This document shows positions 17,366 through 24,896 of a DNA stretch of 64,000 nucleotides, piece by piece. The stretch is from Burkholderia multivorans ATCC BAA-247 (GTDB taxonomy: Bacteria; Pseudomonadota; Gammaproteobacteria; Burkholderiales; Burkholderiaceae): contig NZ_CP009832.1 in the NCBI RefSeq assembly GCF_000959525.1, positions 2,666,001 through 2,730,000 of the forward strand, given 5' to 3'. The number at the start of each line of letters is the position of its first letter. Position 1 is the first letter of the stretch. Made by a program: the position numbers and the translations under genes. The notes under the pieces were generated by a model. The model did no database searches. It was not told the origin of the DNA and worked only from the letters and a program-made list of their open reading frames with translations.

Positions 17366-17386
17366 CAAAAAGCCCCGAGGGCTTTC
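17366..17386 (-). terminator. Terminator-like hairpin after the MltR-like gene
   Basis: On the minus strand AAGCCC-TC-GGGGCTT followed by TTTTGC, 36 bp beyond the stop of the MltR-like gene. The flanking words resemble those of the hairpin at 18047-18081 (both contain TCGCACTCAGGGCT on the plus strand), so the MltR-like gene is bracketed by related hairpins. Confidence 0.6.
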
Positions 17387-17421
17387 GCACTCAGGGCTAC
17401 GTGTTGTTCTCGCCTCGGTTT

Positions 17422-17979
17422 CTACGTCGGCAGAAAGTCTGGATCCGGTTTGAGCCGATAGCCGACGTTCACGACCTGCATCTCAAGCATGCCGGTCCGA
17501 AGAATAAGCATCACGGTAATCACACACGCGATGAACTTCTTTCGCAAGAGCGGCATATCCGGAAATGTGCCCTGCTCGACCCCTCGGATGTAAGCCGCGT
17601 CGTTCTGAGCCCATTTCGCAACCTCCTCGACTCTGTTGCGATGTCTCTCCAGATCGAGATTCGGTTCAGCAGCATTGTGCGCGAAATCGTTGCGAATCTT
17701 TCGAAGGATGTTCAATACCTTCACAAACTCATCATCGAATATACCCATGCGGTGAGCAAGCGTAATGCGTGAGCTGAAGCTGCCGAGTGGGCGGCTCGGA
17801 TCAAACAGATCGTCCGATGACTTACTCGGACTTGGGTGCAAAACATGCTTGAGAAGTCGTTCAAGGTCTGAATCGATTTGCGCGACTCCAAGAACAACGA
17901 TTGCACGCTCACTCTCACGTATCAAAGTCTGAAACAACTTGACACCTTGCACTGCAATATCCGTGTATTCCTTTCTCAT
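17422..17979 (-). CDS. MltR/DUF4145-like protein, prophage cargo
   Basis: A 185-residue protein (MRKEYTDIAVQGVKLFQTLI...). Residues 22-105 fit the mannitol-repressor-like fold: ERAIVVLGVAQIDSDLERLL, then GSFSSRITLAHRMGIF and VLNILRKIRNDFAHN. The RNDFAH segment is an RX4H motif as in HEPN ribonucleases. A hydrophobic helix near residues 150-165 (KKFIACVITVMLIL) is odd for a soluble repressor. It sits alone between the Q-like gene and the terminases, bracketed by related hairpins, and is AT-rich (29 of 60 GC in line 17641-17700), which marks it as acquired cargo. A role in defence or RNA cleavage is inference. Confidence 0.65.
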   Translation of the reverse strand: MRKEYTDIAVQGVKLFQTLIRESERAIVVLGVAQIDSDLERLLKHVLHPSPSKSSDDLFDPSRPLGSFSSRITLAHRMGIFDDEFVKVLNILRKIRNDFAHNAAEPNLDLERHRNRVEEVAKWAQNDAAYIRGVEQGTFPDMPLLRKKFIACVITVMLILRTGMLEMQVVNVGYRLKPDPDFLPT

Positions 17980-18046
17980 ATGACGTCCACCGGGCAGTCG
18001 TGTTGATGTCAGTCTATATCAATACCATCGCTCGATTGGACCACCA

Positions 18047-18081
18047 AACAAAAAGCCCTGAGCGCCTTCGCACTCAGGGCT
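18047..18081 (-). terminator. Strong intrinsic terminator downstream of the Q-like gene (tR'-like)
   Basis: AGCCCTGAG (18054-18062) pairs with CTCAGGGCT (18073-18081), followed on the minus strand by TTTTTGTTT. It is a perfect 9-bp stem with a U-run, 200 bp beyond the Q-like gene stop. In lambda an equivalent terminator below the late promoter is the point where Q acts. Confidence 0.8.
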
Positions 18082-18216
18082 TCGATATTCATTTCGTAAG
18101 GGCGAACGCCCTCCCAACAGATCCCGACAGACAGTTATCGTTGTTGGTCGCGGCGCTCCCGCGATTCAGTACGCCTGTCGGGCGAAGGTTGCGACACGAG
18201 TATGCGGTCGCTCATT

Positions 18217-18245
18217 TATCCAGTGACGCGGTAAAGGATGTGCAA
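18217..18245 (-). promoter_or_regulatory. Candidate late promoter (pR'-like)
   Basis: On the minus strand TTGCAC (18245-18240), a 17-base spacer, then TGGATA (18222-18217). The -10 is a poor match to TATAAT. Placement just below the Q-like gene and about 140 bases before a strong terminator copies the lambda pR'-tR' layout. Inference from position and a partial match. Confidence 0.3.
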
Positions 18246-18280
18246 AGTTTACGCGATCCGCTCTTGAAATGGAATACGTT

Positions 18281-19054
18281 TCATCCTCGCAATTGTCGAC
18301 GCAATGTGTCGTACACCGATCCATCGACCGTATCCAGCAGCGCGAGCATGTCGTGAAAGCGCCACGACCAGTACTTCCGATACTCGTCGAGCGATACGCC
18401 AAGTGCGTGCGCCCGGCCAGCATCGTCGACCTGCCGTTTGCCGGAACCGGAACAGTCAGGGCAGATGTGCCGGCCCTTTGCATCCGACACAGGCGACGCG
18501 GCGATCCGCCCCATCCCGCCGCAGTCGTCGCACGGTTCGTATTCCCGAAAGACCAGCGGCCCGTTACGCCCTTCGAAGAACGGGATACGCTCCTCCGATA
18601 CACACACCTTCCCGCTGCCCCCGCATACATCACACGCGTGCGTCGATGTCGTGACGGCACGCGCGCGACGCACGACGCCACGCCCTTCGCACTCGACACA
18701 TTGATCGTTCACCCACTCATCCAGCAATCGCAGCGCGAAGCGCTCGATGATGTCGACCTTCGACCGCTCGACAGCGTGCCCGGCACGTTGATCGCGGCGC
18801 TCGTCGCGCGACAGGCCCGTGAACCGCGCACGCTTGAATCGGCCCGACGTCCGGATCATCTGCGCCAACAGCAACGTTGCACGTCGCACCATCGCAGGAG
18901 TCGGCAGCGGCCCGGCCTTGATTCGGGCCAGCAAGCTCCCGAGATCGTTCGCAAAGGCGAGCGCGCCCAAAGTAACTTTAGGATCGGCAATCGGGTCGGT
19001 GAACTGACCACGAACGCTCATCGCAACGCCCACCCGCTCTTTCAAATCGATCAT
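18281..19054 (-). CDS. Q-like late antiterminator candidate with DnaJ-type zinc fingers
   Basis: A 257-residue protein; AGGAG lies 8 bases upstream of ATG 19054. Residues about 115-210 contain four CxxCxGxG knuckles (CVECEGRG, CDVCGGSG, CDDCGGMG, CPDCSGSG), the DnaJ cysteine-rich pattern, followed by a helical C-terminus (LDEYRKYWSWRFHDMLALLD). Several phage Q proteins combine a zinc finger with a helical core. Its place between early replication genes and terminases, and the terminator-studded operon below it, fit a late antiterminator. The family is not certain. Confidence 0.6.
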   Translation of the reverse strand: MIDLKERVGVAMSVRGQFTDPIADPKVTLGALAFANDLGSLLARIKAGPLPTPAMVRRATLLLAQMIRTSGRFKRARFTGLSRDERRDQRAGHAVERSKVDIIERFALRLLDEWVNDQCVECEGRGVVRRARAVTTSTHACDVCGGSGKVCVSEERIPFFEGRNGPLVFREYEPCDDCGGMGRIAASPVSDAKGRHICPDCSGSGKRQVDDAGRAHALGVSLDEYRKYWSWRFHDMLALLDTVDGSVYDTLRRQLRG

Positions 19055-19075
19055 GACTCTCTCCTACTCGTCCTA

Positions 19076-19207
19076 ATGTCTCAATGTCCCAAGGGAAAAG
19101 GCTTGTGGGGGTGCGCGCCTGCGACATGCGCGACATGCGCCGCTCATGTCGCGCATGTCGCGCCCCCGCACACGCGCCCGAGACCGCGCCTTGGGACATT
19201 GGGACAT
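19076..19207. repeat. Nested 132-bp palindrome, candidate phage origin
   Basis: Inner arms GCGACATGCGCGACATG (19121-19137) and CATGTCGCGCATGTCGC (19145-19161) are a perfect 17-bp inverted repeat with a 7-base loop. Outer arms 19076-19094 and 19189-19207 are 19 bp with one mismatch and share the same centre. Each arm holds short repeated words (GACATG twice; GGGACAT twice, then GGGACGT). It fills the gap between the primase/helicase gene and the Q-like gene. Iterated short repeats in a large dyad beside a replication gene suggest an origin; a very stable RNA hairpin is an alternative. Confidence 0.8.
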
Positions 19208-19276
19208 GGGACGTCCGCAGCGCGCCAAGACGGGCCAAGTGGCGCGCTTGCCGTGCAGGCACAGCGCGCCACGCAA

Positions 19277-21784
19277 TCACAACGGACTGTCGTCATCACC
19301 TGCTGCGACGAGTTCGCGCTCCGCTTCCGGCTCTTGCTCTTCCTTCACGTAGTACCAACCGCGCGATCCGGTCGACTCGCGCTTGCGCACCCATCCGAGC
19401 GACTTCAACGCCTTGCCGATGCGGCGTTGCTCGGCCAGCGTCCACTTCGACGTGTCGAGCTTCAGAATGTCCGCGAGGATCTCTTCCATCGTCGTGCGCG
19501 AGACGAATTCCAGGGCCTTAGCGATCTTGTCCTCGTACACGTCGCCCTCGTAGCGCTCCGCCTGCTCGATCTCGAACAGCGGGCGCTCATGCTCTTCGAC
19601 GTGCCACACGACGCCCGAGCGATACAGGTGAACGGCTTCCGCCCAGAGCTGATCACGAACGGCCACAATGCCGTCGATGTCGACCAACCCGCCGACACGC
19701 AACGGCCAGTAACGCCGGTTGCCCGATTCATCTTTCAGGTACGTGTCGAAGTTGACCGAGCCTGCGAACACGCACTGGCGCGGGACGTCGGTCGCACGCT
19801 TGCCGTAGAAGTTGCGGAACCGGTCGACGGCCGTCGCAAAGAAGCTCTTCACCGCCGAGGAGTCGGCCTTGTTCAACGAGTCCAGTTCGGCCAGCTCGAT
19901 CACCCACTTCCCGGCCAGCACCGCGTACGTGTCCTTGTTGCCGATCTGGATCGGCGTATCGGTGAACCACGGAGCGCCGGCCAGCACCTTCAGCGCCGTC
20001 GATTTGCGGTGCCCCTGCTTGCCTTCGAGGATCAGGACGTTGTCGACCTTGCAGCCCGGCTCCATCACGCGCGCGACGGCGGCGATCATCCACTTCATGA
20101 ACGCGAGCCGCACATACTCGCTGTCGGCCACGCGCAGGTATGTCGACGGCATCGTGCGCACACGCGGCACGCCGTCCCATGTCAGCCCTTCGAGGTATTC
20201 ACGCACGTCATGGAAGTGCGTTGCGTCCGCCACCAACAGAACCGCGTTCATCACGATATCGGTGCGCACCGAGAGGCCGTATCGCTGCGACAACCAAAGC
20301 GCGCAGCGCTGATCGTCCATGTCAGTCCACTCGCCTTTCACGCCTTGCGGGAACGGCGGCGCTTTGCGTTTCATCACGCGGCCACCGAAGTCATCCTGCT
20401 CGATGACGCCCTGCCATGCCTTGTGATTCGACAAGATCATGTGCACGTTGCCGAGCGTCGGCAGCAGCGTGCCCTTTTCCGAACGCGCGAGATCCTGCTC
20501 CCACGTGTGCGCGCCGTTCTCGGCCTCGCGGCCATCCCATTCCAGCTGTTTCGCGACAGCGGACGTCGCGGCGGATTTCGTCGGCGTGTCGTCCGCGGTC
20601 GGCACTGCAACCGTCGCCGGCCGGATTTCTTCGTTCGATGGCGCGATGACGCGCAGGATTGCCGCCTGCACCTGCGCCTGGACGGGGTCGATGCCCTCTT
20701 CGACGTGCAGGTCGTTGAAATCGGTCAGCTTGCGCTCGCCGCGATTGGCGAATGCGGGATAGACGACGCTGACGTCGGCGACCGTCGCTGCCGCCTCGTA
20801 CGCACGCTTCAGGCCCGTGTTCTCGAAGCGCTTACGGCGCAACGGCATCACGTCGTTTCCGTAGGTCACCTCAACATACGGCACGCCATTGTCGTCACGA
20901 CGTCGAGACACGGCGACCATGTACCACGTGTTCTTCGCCTCGATCCGCACCGGGTCGGCACCAAACACCAGTTCACCCCGGAAAGCGAATTCGTCGGCGA
21001 GCCAGTCGCGCATGCGCTGCTCAATCTTCCAGTCGTCGTCGGCGCAGACCAGCACGTGCACATCCGGATACGTCGCACGCAGATAGCGCACGGCCGGGAG
21101 GATGCCACCGGCGTCGAAGCAGACATTGACTGCGAACGCCTCGTCGATCGCCATGCGAATCGAGCGCGCGGTCGCGTAGCCTTCGGCGACCAGCACGATC
21201 TGGTCGTCTGCGCCGACCTCGCCGAGCAGATACGACGCGCCCTTCTTTTCCATGCCTTTGTTGAAGCGCTTCGCGCCGTCGGGGGTGATCTTCTGCAGGC
21301 CGACCAGCCGAGCATCGCCGCCGTACTGATACATCGGCACGAATATCGTGCCGTCCGCGTCGAAACGTACGCCTTCGGCCGTGATGTGCTTGCGTTCAAG
21401 ATAGGCGGACTCGCCATGCTCTGCCGCGCGGTTCCACTGATCTCGCGCGCGATTCGCGGCGAGCTTCGCCTGACGCGCATCGCGCTCGGCCTGCTCACGG
21501 TCGGCGGCCTCCTGCCGGCGACGCGTCTCCGCGAGCACTTCCTCGCTCATCGGTGCGCCGCTCCATTCGAATCGCTCGGTGCCCGGATCGTCGCCCGAGA
21601 AGTGCCCGAACGTGCCGCCATAGCCGATTACCGCGCCCTTGCTGAAGATCTCGCGAAGCTGATACCAGTATTTCTTGCGCGGCCCGTACCGATGATGTTT
21701 GCCGTCCGCGATCGGATGCCCGGCGGGCAGGTCAGGATGACCCGCAGCACGCAGCTGTTGAATAATGTGGTCCAGTGTCGCCAT
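19277..21784 (-). CDS. Primase-helicase: Toprim domain plus VapE-like ATPase
   Basis: An 835-residue replication protein. ATG 21784 is chosen over longer frames because AGGGA lies 9 bases upstream and the family starts here (MATLDHIIQQLRAAGHPDLP). Residues about 20-60 resemble a zinc-free primase N-domain, about 160-310 a Toprim domain (VLVAEGYATARSIRMAID, VHVLVCADDDW), and about 500-760 a VapE/D5-type ATPase with Walker A-like EGKQGHRKSTALKVLAG and GKWVIELAELDSLNKADSS. It probably initiates and unwinds at the phage origin; the nested palindrome just beyond its 3' end is the obvious candidate site. Confidence 0.88.
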   Translation of the reverse strand: MATLDHIIQQLRAAGHPDLPAGHPIADGKHHRYGPRKKYWYQLREIFSKGAVIGYGGTFGHFSGDDPGTERFEWSGAPMSEEVLAETRRRQEAADREQAERDARQAKLAANRARDQWNRAAEHGESAYLERKHITAEGVRFDADGTIFVPMYQYGGDARLVGLQKITPDGAKRFNKGMEKKGASYLLGEVGADDQIVLVAEGYATARSIRMAIDEAFAVNVCFDAGGILPAVRYLRATYPDVHVLVCADDDWKIEQRMRDWLADEFAFRGELVFGADPVRIEAKNTWYMVAVSRRRDDNGVPYVEVTYGNDVMPLRRKRFENTGLKRAYEAAATVADVSVVYPAFANRGERKLTDFNDLHVEEGIDPVQAQVQAAILRVIAPSNEEIRPATVAVPTADDTPTKSAATSAVAKQLEWDGREAENGAHTWEQDLARSEKGTLLPTLGNVHMILSNHKAWQGVIEQDDFGGRVMKRKAPPFPQGVKGEWTDMDDQRCALWLSQRYGLSVRTDIVMNAVLLVADATHFHDVREYLEGLTWDGVPRVRTMPSTYLRVADSEYVRLAFMKWMIAAVARVMEPGCKVDNVLILEGKQGHRKSTALKVLAGAPWFTDTPIQIGNKDTYAVLAGKWVIELAELDSLNKADSSAVKSFFATAVDRFRNFYGKRATDVPRQCVFAGSVNFDTYLKDESGNRRYWPLRVGGLVDIDGIVAVRDQLWAEAVHLYRSGVVWHVEEHERPLFEIEQAERYEGDVYEDKIAKALEFVSRTTMEEILADILKLDTSKWTLAEQRRIGKALKSLGWVRKRESTGSRGWYYVKEEQEPEAERELVAAGDDDSPL

Positions 21785-21802
21785 ACAAAAATTCCCTCGA
21801 TC

Positions 21803-21813
21803 AAAGTTACTTT
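21803..21813. repeat. Dispersed motif AAAGTTRCTTT (best-formed copy)
   Basis: CAAAGTTACTTTG lies in the primase leader. The same 11-base core occurs at 1559-1569, 7416-7426, 14023-14033, 18969-18979, 24357-24367 and 25675-25685, with close variants at 5225, 11774, 28486 and 30348. Each has AAAG/CTTT arms around three bases. None was seen in the chromosomal half. Confidence 0.7.
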
Positions 21814-21858
21814 GGCCGCGCGTCGCGGCCAGATCACAATTCGTTGAGCTACGCGCTG

Positions 21859-22032
21859 TTAGCTCGCACGCCGAGGCGCTTCCAGCTCGACGAGACGGCG
21901 GTCGCGCTCGACCTTGTGAGAAAAGCTTCGCCATGCGGCCCGCCCCGCCGCATAGCACTGCCGTCCGCTCGGCGAGCGGCTGTACTGCGATGCGCCGCGT
22001 CGCAACGCGCTACTGATCCCGTTCACGTTCAC
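21859..22032 (-). CDS. Small basic protein with GTG start, unknown function
   Basis: A 57-residue Arg/Ser-rich frame (VNVNGISSALRRGASQYSRS...). GTG at 22032 has GGAG 7 bases upstream, following the 22045 gene by 12 bp. A nearby ATG is immediately followed by TGA and cannot be used. It fills the gap between the 140-residue gene and the primase. Support is the ribosome binding site and gene spacing only. Confidence 0.4.
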   Translation of the reverse strand: MNVNGISSALRRGASQYSRSPSGRQCYAAGRAAWRSFSHKVERDRRLVELEAPRRAS

Positions 22033-22044
22033 ATGTGTCTCCGG

Positions 22045-22467
22045 TTATTTGCCGCGCAGTCGACGCCATTCCGCCGACATGAGATCGTCGAACGCGGCAA
22101 GGTCCAGCGCGCAGAGACGATCGGTAAGCTGGTCGCGGAACGCGTGACGCTCCGCCTTGGTCGCGAGCGCGGCGCATGCGCGCGCAGCCCGCTCGATGAA
22201 CAAGCGCACGCGCCCGGCTGCGTTCGCTTCCGCAAGAATCGGAGCGAGGCGATCGGGGAACGTGGCGAGCAGTTCGGACAGCAAGCGCCCCGCTTCGGCG
22301 GGGGCATACTCGAATCGGGATGCGAGCGTCGTGACAGCGCACGCCAATTGCTGCTCAGGGGTGCAACAGAGGCTAATCTGATCACGCTCGGGACGACAAC
22401 ACCCCATGCCGGGCTTAAACCGCTCCATGACGACGACGGCGACGTGCGGCAAGGTTGCGAGCAGCAT
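22045..22467 (-). CDS. Phage protein of unknown function
   Basis: A 140-residue protein (MLLATLPHVAVVVMERFKPG...) with two cysteine pairs (GMGCCRPERDQ, SLCCTPEQQ) near residues 20-40 and an Ala/Arg-rich helical remainder ending AEWRRLRGK. An internal ATG at 22428 is an alternative start. It overlaps the CII-like gene and lies in the leftward early operon ahead of the primase, so a replication or regulatory role is likely but not shown. Confidence 0.6.
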   Translation of the reverse strand: MLLATLPHVAVVVMERFKPGMGCCRPERDQISLCCTPEQQLACAVTTLASRFEYAPAEAGRLLSELLATFPDRLAPILAEANAAGRVRLFIERAARACAALATKAERHAFRDQLTDRLCALDLAAFDDLMSAEWRRLRGK

Positions 22468-22960
22468 GGATCAAGCGCTGGAACAGGCGCTGGCCCTTGC
22501 GGCCAGTCGCGATGATCTGCTCCGCCCGGCCGTCATCGATGCGCTGCTCCCCAAGAACGCGCGTCACGTCGTCTGCGACGCGGCCAACGTGAGCCTGAAG
22601 GTGCAAAGCGGTCGAGACCAGATGCACATCCACGCCCTGCCCGATGTCGTCATCAGCGCCATGCTCGTCGACGTATTCGGCGACCAGCCCGAAACGTGCA
22701 TTCAGCGCATGGAGCGCATCGAGCGCGTGCGCCTTTGCCTCGGTCTTTTCTTGCATCCATTCGACCAGCAGCTCGAACATTTCCATCGACAAGCGACTGT
22801 CGCCTACGCCGCGCAGGCGCAGACGAAGCGATTCCGGCGTGATGTTTTTCCCGCGCCGGACCGTGAGGTGGTTCGCCGCGTCGGCGACACCGCCGGGCGT
22901 GTTGCGAACGGACGTATAGAGCACGTCCAGCCATTCAGTACTGTCGTATCGGCAGGTCAT
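22415..22960 (-). CDS. CII/CP76-type phage regulatory protein
   Basis: A 181-residue protein from ATG 22960 (MTCRYDSTEWLDVLYTSVRN...). Residues 12-70 fit the CII/Phage_CP76 family: TPGGVADAANHLTVRRGKNI then TPESLRLRLRGVGDSRLSME, an HTH that assesses lysogeny promoters. The middle is helical (ELLVEWMQEKTEAKAHALDA). It follows the Cro-like gene in the leftward operon, as expected for the lytic/lysogenic control region. Confidence 0.75.
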   Translation of the reverse strand: MTCRYDSTEWLDVLYTSVRNTPGGVADAANHLTVRRGKNITPESLRLRLRGVGDSRLSMEMFELLVEWMQEKTEAKAHALDALHALNARFGLVAEYVDEHGADDDIGQGVDVHLVSTALHLQAHVGRVADDVTRVLGEQRIDDGRAEQIIATGRKGQRLFQRLIHAARNLAARRRRRHGAV

Positions 22961-23045
22961 TGTCGAGATGTTTGAGATGAGACGCGTTTCATGCTGTCGC
23001 AGCACACAATCGGTCCGTACGATGCAGGCCAACGAGATGCGCGAC

Positions 23046-23267
23046 TCAACGCGCTTGGTCTTGGGAATTTGCAGCCACGAGGTTCGCCATGAACAGATCC
23101 GGCCGCTCCACCTTCACTGCCGCCGGAATGCCACGAACAAGCCAGTTGCAGACACGTTGCGTGCCGCCGAGGTGTTTTTCGTAGCCAAGCAACTCGGCGA
23201 CCTTCGCCGGTCCGCCCAGTCGTTCGATCGTCCGGCGATCCGTTTGGATGTGAGCTGATTTGTCCAT
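23046..23267 (-). CDS. Cro-like HTH regulator
   Basis: A 73-residue protein with a short HTH (RTIERLGGPAKVAELLGYEK then GTQRVCNWLVRGIPAAVKVE), typical of Cro/YdaS-like phage regulators in which a helix pair recognises operator DNA. It is divergent from the CI-like gene, with the shared operator region between and over their start codons. It should head the leftward early operon (CII-like, replication genes). Confidence 0.75.
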   Translation of the reverse strand: MDKSAHIQTDRRTIERLGGPAKVAELLGYEKHLGGTQRVCNWLVRGIPAAVKVERPDLFMANLVAANSQDQAR

Positions 23268-23277
23268 AGGACAATAT

Positions 23278-23331
23278 TAAACACCATGTTTATTTCTGAA
23301 GCAAACAGAGCGTTTAACAACAAGACGTTTA
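23278..23331. promoter_or_regulatory. Triple operator-like array between cro-like and cI-like genes
   Basis: TAAACA-CCA-TGTTTA (23278-23292) is a perfect dyad that covers the ATG of the CI-like gene. Weaker relatives follow at 23302-23316 (CAAACA-GAG-CGTTTA) and 23317-23331 (ACAACA-AGA-CGTTTA). Three sites at a divergent regulator pair recall lambda OR1-OR3. Binding is inferred. Confidence 0.6.
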
Positions 23332-23894
23332 CTTCGACGACCATTGGCCGCATGCGAGCCATACACGAAACAATGCGGCGCCTCTACGCCGCTGCGCGAG
23401 AACTTCGGGACGTTGACGGCCCCGCAAATGTCGCGCGTCTGCTCAATGAATCGCCCCAACTTCTCAACAATTGGGAGCGTCGAGGGATGTCTGCGGCCGG
23501 CATCATGAAAGCTGCTGGCGCGATAGGTTGCAGAGCGGAATGGCTCCGGTCTGGCATCGGTGATATGGCCGACACGGGTGCAGGCAGTGAAACATTACGA
23601 GACAGTAAGGTTTCTGGCGACGTAACGAGCCGCCAAAAACCGAAGCCGCTGCCGACAAGCAAGGCCGACATCATCGAACGTACAAAGTCGTTTGGCTCCA
23701 AGCTAACCAAAGCAGCGGAACAGGATCTCGTCACACCTCAGTTGATGCAAGCGCTGGAAGGCATGCTGGAGGCCGGACTTGCAAGCTCGAATGCAGCGGC
23801 GTTTGCGAAACGCTCACGCGCTGCCATTCGCGCGGCCGTGCAGCCTGAAGGCCAAACTGACAATGAAGGACAAAAACGGGGATCTGCGCGATAA
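23286..23894 (+). CDS. CI-like phage repressor candidate
   Basis: A 202-residue protein. Residues about 22-95 form a CI-type HTH: ETMRRLYAAARELRDVDGPA, NVARLLNESPQLLNNWERRG and GAIGCRAEWLRSGIGDM. There is no S24 peptidase (LexA-like) domain; the rest is basic and helical, so induction by RecA cleavage is not expected. ATG 23286 lies inside an operator-like dyad and has no clear ribosome binding site; ATG 23352 is an alternative. It is divergent from the Cro-like gene. Confidence 0.65.
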   Translation: MFISEANRAFNNKTFTSTTIGRMRAIHETMRRLYAAARELRDVDGPANVARLLNESPQLLNNWERRGMSAAGIMKAAGAIGCRAEWLRSGIGDMADTGAGSETLRDSKVSGDVTSRQKPKPLPTSKADIIERTKSFGSKLTKAAEQDLVTPQLMQALEGMLEAGLASSNAAAFAKRSRAAIRAAVQPEGQTDNEGQKRGSAR

Positions 23895-24117
23895 CGTCAT
23901 CGACCTTGCTACGTACCGAGTAGCCCGCCGGCGACGCATCCCAGCCGACTCAGACGAATCAGAATTCGTAACAGAAATTCACTTTTCCATCACGCGCGGC
24001 GGTGACATCGTGACTTCCCCGCCGCGGCTTGCTGACAATCACCTCCTCGCGGTTCTTTCGTGGTGTCAGAGCCTGTCTGCCTTCGTCCTAGATTCCTACG
24101 TGGACGCGACAGCCTGA
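23863..24117 (+). CDS. Small phage protein, unknown function
   Basis: An 84-residue protein (MKDKNGDLRDNVIDLATYRV...), starting within the last codons of the CI-like gene with GAAGG upstream. It has a basic stretch (VARRRRIP), a strand-rich middle (SEFVTEIHFSITRGGDIVT) and an aliphatic C-terminus. Co-expression with the repressor is likely from the overlap. No family recognised. Confidence 0.6.
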   Translation: MKDKNGDLRDNVIDLATYRVARRRRIPADSDESEFVTEIHFSITRGGDIVTSPPRLADNHLLAVLSWCQSLSAFVLDSYVDATA

Positions 24118-24183
24118 CCCAGCCCTACACCTACAGCCACCACTAACGCTAACGAAGTGTGTCGCTCGCGCACGGGCAGAAAG

Positions 24184-24222
24184 TAAACACGACGTTTGCT
24201 TTTTTATTAAACATAGTGTTTA
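24184..24222. promoter_or_regulatory. Operator-like dyads before the rightward early operon
   Basis: TAAACA-CGA-CGTTTG (24184-24198) and the perfect TAAACA-TAG-TGTTTA (24208-24222) match the array at 23278, and the two centres are 24 bp apart, the same spacing as the first two sites there. They lie 44 bases before the first gene of the 24266-27184 operon, so one repressor probably controls both promoters. Confidence 0.65.
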
Positions 24223-24265
24223 TTCCGTTTACTGCATCAACCCAACGCGTAAACGGAGAACCAAC

Positions 24266-24484
24266 GTGAAATCAGTCGATCAGCATTCCGCTATCCGTCA
24301 GGAATGGCTTCGCCAAGAGCAGCAGCACCGCATCAAGTCGACCAGACCAGCCAGCCAAAGCAACTTTGAAAAATCGAAGATCTTCCGCTGGACGGTCGTC
24401 GCCGCCCTGCTGTTTGTCGTCGTGAATGTGTTTCAGGACGATCCTGTCGTCGCTCCGACGACCGCCTACCACGTCACCGTCTAA
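24266..24484 (+). CDS. Small single-pass membrane protein, first gene of early operon
   Basis: A 72-residue protein with a GTG start and GGAG 7 bases upstream. A hydrophilic, Gln/Arg-rich N-terminus (MKSVDQHSAIRQEWLRQEQQ) precedes one transmembrane helix (FRWTVVAALLFVVVNVF, residues about 41-57) and a short tail. Being first under an operator-controlled promoter suggests an early role such as superinfection exclusion or host takeover; that is inference. A copy of the dispersed motif lies inside the gene. Confidence 0.65.
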   Translation: MKSVDQHSAIRQEWLRQEQQHRIKSTRPASQSNFEKSKIFRWTVVAALLFVVVNVFQDDPVVAPTTAYHVTV

Positions 24485-24533
24485 ATGCCCCGACATTGCC
24501 GGGGCGAGCGGCCCCGGCGTCATGGAGACCACC

Positions 24534-24896
24534 ATGCCGCGAATCAAAGCCCGAACCCTTCCCCTCGTCGACGTCGAACGTCGCGACACCCTCTCGCTTC
24601 GCACCATCACGCGTTACGACCGGAATGCACGCCGTCCGGCGACCCCGATCCTCGTCGGCAAGTACATCGTCGGTCGCCGCCCCTTGGCCGATAGCGTGCA
24701 TACCGAGTACCTGATCCTTGACGGCACCGAAATCGCGCACAAGCAGATCTCGATCCCTAGCGAAGGCGACTGCGCAACCGCGATCAAGCGCCTGCGCGAC
24801 GCAAAGCGCGCGGCGGGCACCGCAGCATCGAAGGCGATCGATAAGGCGAAGAAGGCCGGCAAGGCGCGCACCGATGCCGCGCGGGAGATTGCGTAA
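24534..24896 (+). CDS. Phage protein of unknown function
   Basis: A 120-residue protein (MPRIKARTLPLVDVERRDTL...). ATG 24534 is preferred over 24522 because GGAG lies 6 bases before it. The first 75 residues are strand-rich (LVGKYIVGRRPLADSVHTEY); the last 40 are a Lys/Ala helix (KAIDKAKKAGKARTDAARE) that could bind nucleic acid. Its stop overlaps the ParB-like start. Confidence 0.6.
   Translation: MPRIKARTLPLVDVERRDTLSLRTITRYDRNARRPATPILVGKYIVGRRPLADSVHTEYLILDGTEIAHKQISIPSEGDCATAIKRLRDAKRAAGTAASKAIDKAKKAGKARTDAAREIA

Noticed and set aside
19076-19207. Palindrome considered as insertion-sequence ends or a CRISPR-like repeat
   Set aside because: There is no transposase, no target duplication and no spaced repeat array; both repeats share one centre.
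18269-21847. Open frame of about 1190 codons on the plus strand opposite the primase
   Set aside because: It is antisense to a well-supported gene, has Arg/His/Leu-rich shadow composition and no domain; GC-rich third positions keep the opposite frame open.
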